A stretch of DNA of 64,000 bases from Pyxidicoccus caerfyrddinensis. GTDB lineage: Bacteria; Myxococcota; Myxococcia; Myxococcales; Myxococcaceae. The notes under the pieces are model-generated. The model did not search any database. It saw only the letters and a program-made list of their open reading frames with translations, and was not told the DNA's origin. Every line of letters begins with the position of its first letter. The stretch's first letter is position 1. The stretch is from positions 578,404 to 642,403 of the forward strand of contig NZ_JAAIYA010000004.1 in the NCBI RefSeq assembly GCF_010894405.1, given 5' to 3'. The position numbers were made by a program, and so were the translations under genes. Shown piece after piece: positions 1 through 12,900 of this stretch.

Positions 1-728
1 CGCGCCCGCGCCGCGAGCTCGCCCCGGACCTCCTGGAACGTGGGCACCACCGTGCGCGGCGCCTCGAGCGCCTTCGCCACGTGGAGCCCGAAGGCCGTCT
101 CGAACGGCTTCGACAGCTCGCCCTGCTTCAGCTCCACCACCGCGTCGAAGAAGCGCGGGTCCACCTGTCCCTCCCGCACCGGCCCCAGGTCTCCGCCCTT
201 CTCGCCGGTGGCGGCGTCCTCGGACGCCTCGCGTGCCACGGCCGCGAAGTCCTCGCCGCCCTGCACGCGCGCGTACAGCAGGTTGATGCGCGCCCGGGCC
301 TCCGTCCTCGCCCTCGCGTCCGCCGGCAGGCGCACCACCAGGTGCGCCACGTGCACCTGCCGGCGCGACAAGGACTCCTTCTCCTTCTCGTAGCGCTGCC
401 TGAGCGCGTCCTCGGTGCCGGACTCCGCGGCCACCTTGTCCAGGTACGCGTTGGCCAGCACCTCGCGCCGCGCGGCCTCCACCCTCGCCGCCACCGCCGG
501 GTCGTCCAGCAGGCCCGCCCGGGTGGCACCCTCGGCCAGCCGCGCCCGGTCCACCAGCGCGTCCAGCGCCTGCTCCGGCGTCGCGTCGCGGTCCCGCGTC
601 TCCCAGAACCACGCCACGTCCGCGCGCTTCAGCGCCGTGCCGCCCACGTCCGCCACCACGTCCTTGTCCCCACAGGCCGCGAGCAGCAGGCCCAGGACTG
701 CTCCCATCCATCGCATCCAGGTCCTCAC
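1..728 (-). CDS. PpiC-type peptidyl-prolyl isomerase lipoprotein (partial)
   Basis: The gene runs off the left edge of the window, so its C-terminus is missing. The start is a GTG that overlaps the TGA of the giant gene (GTGA, 4-bp overlap), suggesting translational coupling; an ATG four codons later is the alternative. The product begins with a lipoprotein signal (GAVLGLLLAAC), so it should be anchored in a membrane facing the periplasm. An N-terminal helical chaperone-like region is followed by a parvulin domain: HVAHLVVRLP, then GGEDFAAVAREASED, KGGDLGPVREGQVDPRFFDAVV and SKPFETAFGLHVAKALE are typical PpiC blocks. Parvulin lipoproteins of the PrsA/SurA kind assist folding of exported proteins. 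Its coupling to the giant secreted protein implies that protein is its client (inference). Confidence 0.9.
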   Translation of the reverse strand, partial: MRTWMRWMGAVLGLLLAACGDKDVVADVGGTALKRADVAWFWETRDRDATPEQALDALVDRARLAEGATRAGLLDDPAVAARVEAARREVLANAYLDKVAAESGTEDALRQRYEKEKESLSRRQVHVAHLVVRLPADARARTEARARINLLYARVQGGEDFAAVAREASEDAATGEKGGDLGPVREGQVDPRFFDAVVELKQGELSKPFETAFGLHVAKALEAPRTVVPTFQEVRGELAARA

Positions 729-3700
729 TGTCCGCCTCCCACCGTCTGCTGGCACGCCGCGTCCGCCGCGCAGTCCGCGTCGGCACAGTCGGGGGCGCCG
801 TCGCCGTCGTCGTCCGCGCCCCCGGTACAGAGGCCCACTTCGTCCATCTTCCAGATGCCCAGCGTGTAGGAGCCGTAGCTGCCGACGCTGTAGCCATCCA
901 CGATGACGGCGACGGCCTGCCGGGCCCGCAGGTCCACCAGCACCCGGGACCAGGCGCCGCTCCCGCTGTCGTCGTCGCAGGCGAGCTGCGGCCCCCCGCA
1001 CGTCAAGTCCCTCACGTGGAGCACCGTGTCGTAGCTGCCCTGGACGATTTCGAGCCGGTAGCGGCCCGCCACGGGCGCCACCCACTCGTAGACGCGGTCG
1101 GACGAGCGCGCCGAGCTGCCGCAGCTGGCAGTGAAGTTGTTGGGCTGGCCCATCGTATTGCCGGAGACGAGGGCCGGCAGGACGCTGGGAAGCAGGCCCG
1201 AGGCGGGCGTGGAGCAGAACGCCTCGTTGCCACCTCCCGCCGCCGAGCAGCCCGTATCCGCCGGCCAGTCCACGCGGCTGTCGCCGTCGTCATCCAGGCC
1301 GTTGCCGCACACCGACAGCTCACTGCCACCGCCGGCCGCCTCACAGCCCGGGTCGGACGGGTAGTCCGTCAGGCCGTCGCCGTCATCATCCACGCCGTTG
1401 GCGCAGAGGGGCGGAGTCTCCGGGTCCGTCTCGTCGTCGTCACCCGCCGAGGCACAGCCCGGCTCGGCCGGGTAGTCCACCTTCCTGTCCCCGTCGTTGT
1501 CGACCCCATCCGCGCAGCGGGCCGGCACGCACCGCTCCTCGTCGCCCAGCCGCCGGCACACCTGGCCCTGCGCGCACGCGAACCAGGGTTGCTCCACGTC
1601 GCACGAGGAGTTCTGGATGAGCTGCCCGGAGAGCTGGAGCGTCGTGTCCGACGTCCCGCTCAGCAGCAGGAAGTAGTTCGCCGGGTAGACGTAGGACAGG
1701 TCGATCAGGTCCGGCCCCGACGCCAGGGTGATCCCCTCGAAACCGCAGTAGGGGCGCAGCGTCAGCGTGCTGCCGGGCGCCGTGGCCCGCAGGCGTCCCG
1801 GGCCCGGCATCCGGATGCCGAAGACGCGGTCCGGACCACAGCACACCGACTCGTCGTCCTGCGACGTGGAGAGCGGCACCGGCGTGGAGGCCGACGTGGG
1901 CTCCAGGGGTCCGGCGCAGCTCTCGCCGTCCCCGCTCTCCGTCTGTCCCGCCGCGCTCGCGCAGCCCGGGTCCGCCGGGTAGTCCGCGCGGCCGTCGCCG
2001 TCATCGTCCAGGCCATTCCGGCACAGCGTTCCTTCCGGCGGGTCGGTCTCGTCCTCGTCCTCTGGCGACTCGCAGCCCGGGTCCTCCGGGTAGTCCGCGA
2101 AGCCGTCGCCGTCGTCGTCCCGGCCGTCCAGGCAGGCCTGTCTCAGGCAGAGCGTCTCCTCGCCCAACGTCCGGCACGTCGTGCCCGTGTCACAGACGAA
2201 CCACGGCTGGGCCGGGTCGCAGGTCGAGCCCTGGTAGAGCAGCCCGCCCACCCGCAGCGTGGCGTCTTCCGAGCCGCTGACGACCACATAGTACGTGCCC
2301 CTGTTCACCCAGGCCGAGGCCCTGCCGGGGGACGGCGTGCCTCCGCTGCCACCGTCCGTGCCGCCATCGGTGCCAGCATCGTCACCGCCGTCGGTGCCAC
2401 CGTCCGTGCCGCCATCCGCGAGGGCGTTGTTGCCTCCGCCGTTCCCTCCGCCCTGGGTGACTCCGGTCGCTCCGCAGCTCATGGCCCAGTTCGAGTGGCA
2501 GACGCTCCGGAGCTCCACGTTGGCGTAGGTCGCTTCCACTTCCAGGCGGCCATCGCCCGGCATGCGCACGCCGTACACGCGGTCCGGCTGCGTGGCGCCG
2601 CAGGAGAGGCGCTCGTCGTCCGAGGCCCCGGCCAGCGGCACGTGGGTCGTTTCGCCCGCCCACTCGGCGGGGCTCGCGCAGCTCTCGCCGTCGCCGTTGT
2701 TCTCGAACAGCCCCGAGCGCGAGCCGCAGCCCGGGTCCTCCGGCCAGTCGATGTGGCCATCGCCATCATCGTCCGCGCCGTTGGCGCACTCCGGTAGCAC
2801 CGCGGGCGCCTCCTCGTGGTCGTCCTCCGGGCTGGAGCAGCCGGGGTCCTGCGGGAAGTCGGCGAAGCCGTCCCCGTTGTTGTCCAAGCCGTCCTGGCAC
2901 GCCGCGGACCGGCAGCGCAGCTCGCCCTCCGTCGGGAGGCACGAGCGCGAGGACCCGCAGCGGAACCAGGGCTGCGCCGGATCACACGTAGAGCCGTCGT
3001 ACAGCTCGCCTGCCACGCGCAGCGTGGCGTCACGCGGGCCGCTGATGACGAGGTGGTAGGTGCCCGGCGTGAAGGCGTGCCAGAAGTACGACGGAGAGCC
3101 TTGCGTCGGGTCCTCGGGAATCCACGCGGTGGAGCACTTGAGCTCATGGCTGGCCTGGCCACAGCCGTCGCGCAGCGCCAGGTGCGCATTCGTGGCGCGG
3201 AACTCGAACGCGCCCGCGCCCGGCATCCGGAAGGCCACCACCCGGTCGGGCAGTCCCTGCGGCGCGCACGACAGCCACGCGTTGGAGTCCGCCCCCGCCA
3301 GCGAGACATGGGTCTCCAGCGCGTTCAGCTCGGCGGGAGCGGAGCACACCTCGCCATCGCCGCTCTCGGACGGGGAGCCCGCCGCCACGCAGCCCGGGTC
3401 CGCCGGCCAGTCGGTACGGCCGTCCCCATCGTCGTCCACGCCATTGGCGCAGGCGGACGGAAGCTGCGAGTCCTCCTCACTCGAGTCCGCCGGCGACTCG
3501 CACCCGGGCTCCTCGGGGTAGTCGGTCCGGCCGTCGCCGTCGTTGTCGACGCCGTCGCTGCACTCCACGGTGACGCACCGGTGGACGCCCTCCTCCGCCG
3601 GCACGCAGGCGCCGTGGCCGCAGACGAAGGCCCCGGAGGAAGGCTCGCACTTCGCGCCAATGCCCAGCCGCGCGCTGTACAGGACGACGCTCCTGTCGCC

Positions 3701-3985
3701 GCCGTAGTACCAGTTGCGCACGAAGAGGCGGGCGTTCGCGGACAGCGGCCCCACCGTCGTCATGCCGGAGGTGCAGGCCTGCTGCGGCTGCTCGCAGCCA
3801 TCCCGGACGCTCACGATGTCCGCCGAATAGTACGTGAGCTGCTCCACCGGGCCGTCGAAGGGCAGCGACGTCCACGCGCCCTGCGTGCCCCAACCACAGT
3901 CCTGGGGCGCGTCGGAGGCCTGATTCGGCTGGAGCCGCGTCTCCCCCGCCTTCAGCGGCACGGGCAGGTCACACGTCGAGCCCGT
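725..3985 (-). repeat. C-terminal Asp-rich calcium-binding-like repeat region of the giant protein
   Basis: About 1,085 C-terminal residues contain ten or eleven copies of a motif like DGVDNDGDGRTDYP-x-x-PGC, mostly in back-to-back pairs (near 3403-3560, 2741-2905, 1977-2135 and 1266-1515, with a last copy near 800). Spacing of Asp and Gly resembles EF-hand-like or thrombospondin type 3 calcium loops, and conserved Cys residues suggest disulfides. Between pairs lie jelly-roll-like segments of about 130 residues that share a VPLAG...RVxGxRMPGxGR pattern. The last segment (YEWVAPVAGRYRLEIVQGSYDTVLHV) resembles a PPC domain. Calcium binding is inferred from the motif. Confidence 0.75.
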
Positions 3986-6900
3986 GCCCGACGGCAGCAC
4001 CTCCACGCTCCAGGTGGCCGAGGCTTCCGCGCCCGCGCGGTCCATGACGTCCAGCGACAGCACCGCCGGCCCCGTCACCAGCGGCGTGAAGGAGGCGTAG
4101 GCCTGGGAGCTCGGGGCCTCGATGCGCGCGGCGACGGGCACGCCCGCGAGCTGGAACTCCGCCCAGGCCAGCGGCGGTCGCTCGTCGGCCATCGACCCGG
4201 ACACAGTCACCGGCGTTCCCGCCACCAGGTAGTCCAGCCTGGACAGCACCACCGTGGGGGGCGTGTTGGCCCGCAGGCCGTAGGTCCACGTCGCGGTGGA
4301 CTCCGCGTCCAGCGTGTCCGCCGCCGTGGCGGTGAAGGCCACCTGCGTGCCCGCGGGCATGGTGACGGTGGCGCAGCGCTTCAGGCAGCGCTCGCCCCAG
4401 CAGCTCGCGGGCGTGGCGTCCAGCAGCGTGCCGTCCAGCCGCAGCTCCAGCCGTCCCACCCCGGCCGCGTCCGTGGCCGTGGCGCAGAGCAGCTCCGGGT
4501 AGCCGGAGACGAGCTGGTCGGTCGTGGGCTCCAGGTAGAGCTGGGGCGGCGCGTTGGGCATCACCTCCACCGTCCGCGTCTGGGTCGTCTCGCGGCCCCG
4601 GCTGTCACGTGCGATGCCGGTGAAGACGATCCGCAGCGCCTCGCTCCGTCGCGGCAGGGCGTAGTCCACCTGAAGGTAGCTGTTGGTGCCCGAGGCAAGC
4701 TCCACGCCGTTGGCCAGCAGGCGCAGCGAGGTCAGGTCTCCGTCGTTGTCGGACGCCTCCACGTACACATGGATGAGGTCGCCCTCGAACGCGGCGCTCG
4801 GAGGACGCGCGGAGTCCCAGAAGGCGACCTCGGGCGCATCGCCGTCCGAGCGCACCACGTACGACTGGCTCGTCTGGATGGAGCGGCCCGCCGGGTCCTT
4901 CACCACCAGGGCCAGGGCGACGGACTCACCGAGGCGCGACTCGGGCAGCTCGAGGCAGTGGTACACGGACGTCGTGGACCAGGTCTGCGCCGTGTTCTCC
5001 GTCGAAGCCACCTCCACGCCGTCCACGAGCAGGGCCAGCGTGTAGGGGCCATGCGGGTAGTAGTAGTAGCCGGAGATGCAGTTGAGGAACGGCCGCACCC
5101 GCAGGTGCGCGGGCAGGCCCCACGGCAGGTCGGTGAACGTCGGGGGCGTGGAGAGGATGATGGGAATGGAGGTGGTGGCCGTGCGCCCCGCTCCGTCGAT
5201 GAGCTCGGCGTGGAGCACACCCGTCTCCGTGCTCGTCACCGTCGGCAGGACGACCGACTGCGTCGGGTAGGAGACGGCGGGGTGGGCGACCTGCTCGCCC
5301 AGCACCTTGTCTCCGTACCGCACCGTCCACCGGGCCGGAGCCACGGCGCCCGAGAGCAGCACCTGCACGTCGGTCCGCTGGCCGGAGGGCAGCGTCCAGT
5401 TCGCACCGATGTTGACGATGGTGATGGAGGGAGCGGCCCCCTCGTACGGCGTCACGCGGACGCGCACGGGGGACGACAGCGCGACGCCGCCGTTGCCACC
5501 GCGCGCCCGGAGCTGGACGACCCACTCGCTCCCGGGGCTGGTGCCCACGGGCACCGGCAGCAGCGCGCGCGCATCCCTGTCATCGAGCGGACCCAGCTCG
5601 CGGCCGTTCACCAGCAGCTCCACCGAGTCCACGGAGGCGCCGGAAGTCGCGCCCGTGAGCGCGAAGACGTCACCCGCGCGCACCTCGAAGCCGTCCGCCG
5701 GCGCGACGATGCGCACCGAGGGCACCGCCCGCGTGGCGGGCAGCGGGAAGCGCAGCACGCCGTTGAAGGCATCCGCTACCACCACGTCCCCGCCGCTGAG
5801 TACCGCGTCGTCCGCGCGGCCCGCCGGGAAGGTGGCCACGTGCACGGGCGCGTCCGCGTCGGTGAGGTCGAAGAGCTGCACCCCGCCGCTGGCCTCGCTC
5901 AGCACCGCCAGCCGGCCGTACAGCCGCGCCCTCACCACCGGGCCCGCCGTCTGCGTTTGCACCCGGGCGGTGGCCTCCGCGCCGTCCACCTGCCACGTGG
6001 TGAAGCCCTGCGCATTGCCCGTCACCAGCAGGCCGCCGTCCAGCGCCACCGCGTCCGCGGCCGTGCCCGCGAAGGTCGCCAGCCGACGCAGCTCGCCGGA
6101 TGACTCCACGCTCACGAGACTCCAGCCTCCCGCGCCGTGAGCCACCGCCGCGCGGCGCTCGTCGCCCGACACGTCCACCGCGCCGCCCGACATCAGCAGC
6201 GAGGCGCGCGAGTCGGACACGGGCAGCGTCGCGGTGGACACCCTGCCGCCGCCCAGCGCCCACAGCCGGCGGGCGGATGCGTGGAAGCGCGTCACCGCGC
6301 CGAGCTGGTTGAGGTGCCAGTTGTTGGCGTAGTTGTACGAGTACCAGAGCGAGCCATTGGCCTGCTCGTAGGCCTCCTGCAGCGCCGTCCCCGTGAGGAA
6401 CCAGGCCGTCTGCCCCACGCGCTCCACCTGCCGCGCGTCGGTGATGCCCACGTTGCCGTCGCGCGCCTGGAACCGTCCGGGCAGGGACAGCTCGAGGTTG
6501 GCGAGCCCCGCCGGACCGGCGGCGACGAGGACGCCCCCGCGCCAGGCCGTGAGGCCCATGGGCGGAGACGCCAGCGACTGCGTCGCCGAGGCCACCTGGG
6601 CCACGTCGGCGGAAGGCACCGGCAGCCGGCGCAGCTCCACGCCCACCTCGGTGGCCACCAGCATCAGCCCTCCGGAGATGGCCAGGTCGGTGCCGTCCAG
6701 CGGGTCCGATGCCACCACCGCCGCGTGCTGGTTCTCACGCACGTCCACCACGCGCAGCCGCGCGTCCGTGCCCAGCACGTAGACGCGGCCATCCACCACC
6801 CGCATCGCCCGGCCCTGGGCGGGCAGCCCCAGCGTCGCCTGGAGGTGGAGCTGCGCGTCGTAGAGCCGCAGGGTGCGGTCCGCGAGCACCACCACGCCCG

Positions 6901-9900
6901 TGTCACGCTCGGCCAGCATCGGCCCCGCGCCCACCCAGTCGCTGTAGGTGTCGTACGGTCCGGTGGGCTGGCTCGGGTTGCGGAAGTGGGAGACGACCCA
7001 GGCGTTGTCCTGGAAGACGAGGCCGTCGACGTGGGCGGACAGCACCCGGCCCTGGTAGCCGTTGAGCAGCGCCACGGAGGGGCGGGACGGGTCGCTCACG
7101 TCGAGGGTGTAGAGGTAGCCCTGCTGCGCCTGCGTCGACGTCGCGTAGGCCCTCCCCGCATACGACACCACCTTGCCCAGGTCCCCATCGGCGTGGCCCA
7201 CCTTCACGGGGCTGGCCGGCGTCGAGACGTCGACGATGTCCACGCCTGCTTCCCCGTAGGCCAGCAGCACCACGCTCCCCACCACCGCCAGGGACAGCGG
7301 GCGGCGCGGCGCCAGGTACGTCCCCACGGGGGTGAGCGAAGGCATCGGCCCCCGGCCCAGCGTGCCCACCGCGAAGCCAGACGCGGTACGGGCGTACACC
7401 GTGTCCCCGCTCACCGCGAGCTGCTCGGCGCCGGCGAACGTGCCCGCCACCACCGTGCCGGCGGCAGGCGCCGCGGGCGCCAGCACCGTCCAGACCACCT
7501 GCTGCGTCCGGACGTTCCCCGCGCCATCGGTCGCCGTCGCCACCAGGCGCAGCTGCGTGCCGGCCGGCGTGGACGCGGGCACGGCGTAGCGCAGCACCGC
7601 GCCGCCCGTGGCCACCTCGACGCCGTTGCTCAGCAGGGACTGCGCGATGCGCGGTGTCCCCGCCGTGTCGGTCGCCGTGGCCGTGGAACTCAACCACGTG
7701 CCCGCGGCGATGCGGTCGAACCCGGCGGGCTCCAGCACGAGCGACAGCGTGGGCTCGGCCAGGTCGTCCACCACCAGCAGCGACAGGCCCACCGGGGCCG
7801 ACTCGCGGCCCTGGGCGTCCACCGCCACCGCTTCCACCAGGACGCTCCGGGAGCCCACGCCGCGAGGCATCCGCAGCGAGGCCACGTAGGGCGCCGTCAT
7901 CGTCCGCTGCTGCTCCACGCCATCCACCCGGAAGCGCACCTCGCGCACCAGCACCGGCAACGTGGCGGCGAGCACCGCCACGCGCGAGCCCTCCAGGATG
8001 GGGCCCGTGCCCTGCCGCTCCACGGAGGAGACGGCGGGCGCGGTACCCGCGTCATCGCGAATCCACACCTGCGCCTGCACCGCCGCGCCGCGACGGCCCT
8101 GCGCATCCACCGCCACCGCCGTCACGATGACCTGCGTGTCCGCGCCGACCAGGGGCGCGCGCAGCACGCCGGCCCAGGCGGGCGCGGCGAAGGTGACCGG
8201 GGCCTGCCCTTGCAGCGTCACTTCCACTGCGGCCACGCGCGCCGGGTCCACCGCCACCGGACGCGCCGCCAGCTCCGTGCCCTCCAGCACCTCGGACGGC
8301 AGCTCCAGCGCGAGCAGCGCCGGGCCCACGCCTCCGTCCACCAGCGTCACGGTCTGCTGCGACAGGCCCACGTTGCCGGCCAGGTCCCGCACCCGCAGCG
8401 TCACCTGCGCGGAGCCGCCCGTCAGCGGCAGGTCCACCGAGGCGGGCAGCGCGCTGTCCAGCACCTCCACCATACGGCCGTCCACCAGCAGCTCGGCCGT
8501 ATAGGCGTTGAGCGGCTCGACTTCATCCTCCACCGAGGCCACCAGCGCCAGCCGCGAGCCCGGAGCCGCCGTCGCGGGCAGCTCCAGCGACACGCGCGGC
8601 GTACCCGGCCCACGGCCCAGGCCCAGGCGCGACAGCTCCAGGTCCTTCACCGCGAACACCGTGCCCGCCGCCGCCACCGCGCGGCCCTTCACCGCGGGGA
8701 AGGTGCCCGCCGTGCGCGGCACCGCCCGTGCGTCCACCACCGTCAGCCCCGCGTCGCTCCCCAGCATCAACCAGGGGCCCACCGCGTGGACGGACACCGC
8801 CGCGGGCGTCAGCGCCCGGGCCTCCGCCGACGTCAGCACGCCACCGGCCAGGGTGAAGCAGCGCAGCTCCGCGCCGGCCGTGCACACCCGGTCCGCACCA
8901 AGCGCCGTCACCGCCACCGCGCCCGTCGCATCCGCCGAGGCCACCACCCACGGCGCCGGAGGCACCGACAGGTCCACCACCACCACGCGGCCATCCGCCA
9001 CCGCGTACGCCATGTCTCCGCGGACGGCCAGCGCGGCCACGGAGCCCAGCGCCAGGCGTGCGCTCAGCGCGCCGTCGCGAGCGCGCACCTCCAGGCCCTC
9101 GTCGAAGCCCACCACCACGCCACCCCGGAAGCCCGCCACCGCGAGCGGCTCGCGGCGCAGGGCGACGCGGGCCACCGGCGACAGGTCCGTCGAGGAGAGC
9201 AGCTCCAGTGCGCCCTCCCCGTCCGCCACCAGTGCGACGGCCACGCGGTCCGCCGCGAAGGCCACCGCCACCGGCGCGCCCTCCAGCGTCCGCTGCGCCC
9301 CGGGGGCGGCATCCGCGCGAGCGTGCAGCTCGACCCGGGCCCGCCCACCGCCGTTGCTCCGCAGCACCGCCAGTCGCTCACCCTGGAGCGCCAGGTCCAC
9401 CGCCGGCTCCACGCCGGTCAGCGTGTGGCGCGTGGCCGCTCCGCTCGCGAAGATGGCCAGCGTCCCGGTCAGCTCGGCGGACGCCGTGCCGCCCAGCCCC
9501 GAGGCCAGCGCGGACAGGCGCACCTGCGCACCCTCCGGCGCTGTCGGCAGCACGTAGTCCTCCGAGGGTGTAGCGGCCACCGCTACGTTGCCCACGTGCA
9601 GTTGGTGCGTGACGGTGGTCGCGTCGCTGGCGGCCACCTGCGCGCGCAGCGACGAGCCGCCCGCGAACACCGGCCCCTCGGGCGAGGCGGCCACGGACAC
9701 CACCGGCGCCGGCAGGCCGCTGTCCACGATGTGGAGCTGCCGCTGCGACGCGGCGCTCTGCTGCCCCGTCGCGCCTTCCGCGACGGCGCGCAGCACCACG
9801 TAGCGGCCCTCCGGGCCCACCACTGGCAACGTGAAGGTGTGGCGCCAGGGCTCGCCCGTGAGCACCACCTGCTGGCCGTCGAGCGACAGGCGCACGAGCC

Positions 9901-12900
9901 GCGCGGCGGCACGGCCCGACACCTCGAGGTTCACCTGGAGCTGGGAGCCCTCGGTGAACTCCGCGCCATGGCCCGGCCAGGTGATGCTGACGCGCGGTGC
10001 GTCGGCGGGTTCCACCGTGAGCGTCCGCGTGGCCGTGCCCGTGTTGCCGCGCGCGTCCGTGGCGACGACTGTCACCACGACGTCGCGGTTCTGCGTCACC
10101 GTCGGCGCCGTCCACTGCAGCACCCAGGGCGACAGCGTCAGCGGCTCGCGCGCCACGCCGTCCACCGTGAACACCACGGAGCGCACCGGGTTGTGGTCCG
10201 CGGCCTCCACCGCCAGTACCACCGTGCTGCCGGACACCACGCGCACGTCCTCGCCCGGCGAGGTGAAGGAGACCTGGGGCGCGGTGACGTCCGGCGTCAC
10301 GGTGAGCACCACGGGCGCGGAGCTGCCCACGAGGTTGCCCTCGTCCATGGCCAGCGCGGTGAGCACACGCTCCACCGGCGCCGCGCCCACGGGTGCCATG
10401 CGCAGCCGGTGCGTCAGCGTGGCGCTGTCGGACGTGAGGCCGGTGATGCGCTTCTGTGACACGCCGTCCAGCCGGAGCTCCATGCTGCTCAGCCGCGTGT
10501 TGTCCGTCGCGGAGACGGCGACCTCCAGCGGCGCGCCCTCCTCCAGCGTCAGGTGCGTCACTGCCGGCGCGGTGATGGACACCGTGGGCGGCACGTCGTT
10601 CACCACCTGCACCGTCACCGTGTACTGCGCCGTGTTGCCCGCCGAGTCCTCCGCCACCGCGACGAGCTGAGAGGTGCCGCCCACCTTCTCCGCCGGCCAC
10701 TGGTACGTGAAGCCATTGCTCCCGCCTGGCACCGCCACTCCATCCACCTTGAGGGTGAGGGCGCGCAAGCTCCGCGAGTCGTCCTCCGCCGTCACCTCGA
10801 ACACGTGGTCCACCTGCGCGGTGAAGAGGTCGCCCGTCTCCACCGGCCGGCCCGTGCCACGCATCACCAGGCCCACGGACGGAGGCACCGTGTCCACCGT
10901 GCGGAACGTCCGCCAGGCCGCGGAGCTGTAGGCCACCGCGTTGCCGCCCAGGTCGGTGACGCCCACCACGCTGAGCCGGTACCACGTGGTCGGCGGCAGC
11001 GGCGACGACGGGACCAGCGTGAGGCCTCGGCCATCCGCGTCCACCGTCACCGTCGAGGGCTCCGCCACGCCCGTGGCCGTCCGCTCCAGCCGCGCCAGGG
11101 CGGCGCTCGCCGGGGCGATGGGCTCGTCGAAGCGCACCGCGAACACGCTGTCGAGCGGCGTGCTCTGCCCGCCTTGTGCCACCTCCACCGGCTGCCACGA
11201 CACCACCGACGGCGGCTGCGTGTCCGCGCGCCGCACGACGTTGGCCATCACCACCGGCGCGGTGCCCACCTGCGACAACTCCACCGTCACGAAGCCCGCT
11301 GCGCCCGCCGGCACCAGGAAGGCCAGGGACGTGTCACTGGAGGCATTCGACGGCACGGTCACCCCGTCCACCTTGACGGAGAGGCCGCGCGTGAAGCCGG
11401 AGCCGGTGAGCGTCACCCACCCGCCGCCCAGGTCCACGCGCGACGGGGACGCGTCCGTCACCTGGAGCGGCGCCACGTACACGAAGCCGCCCGGCACGTG
11501 CAGCCGCTCGCCCGCGTCCGTGCGCAGCTCGACGGTGACGGGGCCGGCCACCTGCGCCGCCGGAGCCCGCACGCGAACCAGCGTGGCCGTGGGGCCCTGC
11601 TGGAGCGGCGCGGGGCGCCCGCCGAAAGTCACCCCGGACACGGCCTGGAGGTTGGCGCCGGTGAGGTCCACCAGCAGCTCCCCGCCCAGCCCACCGTGGT
11701 CCGGAGAGATGGCGTCCACGCGCATCAGCGTGTCCGCAACGCCGCCCACGACCGGGAAGCGCCACGGTCCGCGCAGCCCACCACCCACCGCCGACGGCGC
11801 CGCGAGCGACGCCTCGGCCGTGTACACCGCACCCGGCTGCAGCTCGGAGGACGGCGTGAAGCCCACCGTGAAGCCCGTATGGGAAGTCTCGCCGGACACC
11901 GGCGTGCTCCCCTGCGACAGCGCCAGCGTGCTGCCGGTGGCCAGGTATTGCGGCAGCAGCGGCGACACCGCCACGGACACGGTGCCTCCCGGCGGCAGCG
12001 CTCCGCCCGGCACCGGCGTGGAGCCCACCGTCACCGGATAGGGCAGATGGAACAGGCGCAGCTCCCACGGGCTGGCCACCGCCGCGACTCCCGCCGCCAC
12101 CACCACGCGCTGGCCCGAGCCGCTCAGCACCGGCGCCCACGTGCGCTCCACCATGCCGTCCGTGGTGTCCACCCAGGACAGCCGCTCGTCGCCACCCAGC
12201 CACGCCCACGGGCCGGACAGCGACACGGCCAGCAAGTCGTTGCTCGTGCTGCTGGAGGCGAAGCTGCCCACGACGGCCGGGGCTTCCAGCTGCGTCGCAT
12301 CCACCAGGCGCGCCTGGTGCCCCAGGCCCAGCAGCAGCCGGTTGCCCTCGGCCGCCAGGGAGAAGGCGCCATCCGGCAGCCCGTCCACCTGTCCCAGCAG
12401 CGTCAGCTCCGCGTCGTCGAAGCTGCGCAGCTCCAGCCGCGACGTGGAGCCCACGTCCACCAGCACGGCCAGCGCCCCGCGGATGCGCTCCATCGCGCGG
12501 ATGTTGCCGCCCGGAAGGTACGCGCGCGCCACCACCTGGAAGGTGCCGTCCACGCGGCCCAGCAGCGCCACCTCGTTGCCGCCGCCGATGGCCACGTACG
12601 CCGCACCCGGCGTCGCGACGATGGAGGTCGGCACCACGTCGCCCGGAGACAGGGAGATGCGCTCCCGCTCCTGGAGCTCACACGGCACGCGCGGCGCGGA
12701 GCCGCAGGCACCCACCTCGTACCGCACCACCACGCCCGTGCCCGCGAGGAAGGCCACGTCCCCGCTGACGGCCAGCGCCGTGGCGTACGGCACGCCCGGC
12801 ACGTCGCCCAGCCGGTCCGGGCTCTCCGGAATCGACAGGTCCACCGCCACCAGCCGGCCGTTGTCCGCCATCAACAGCGCGGAGCCCACGCGGGCCAGCG

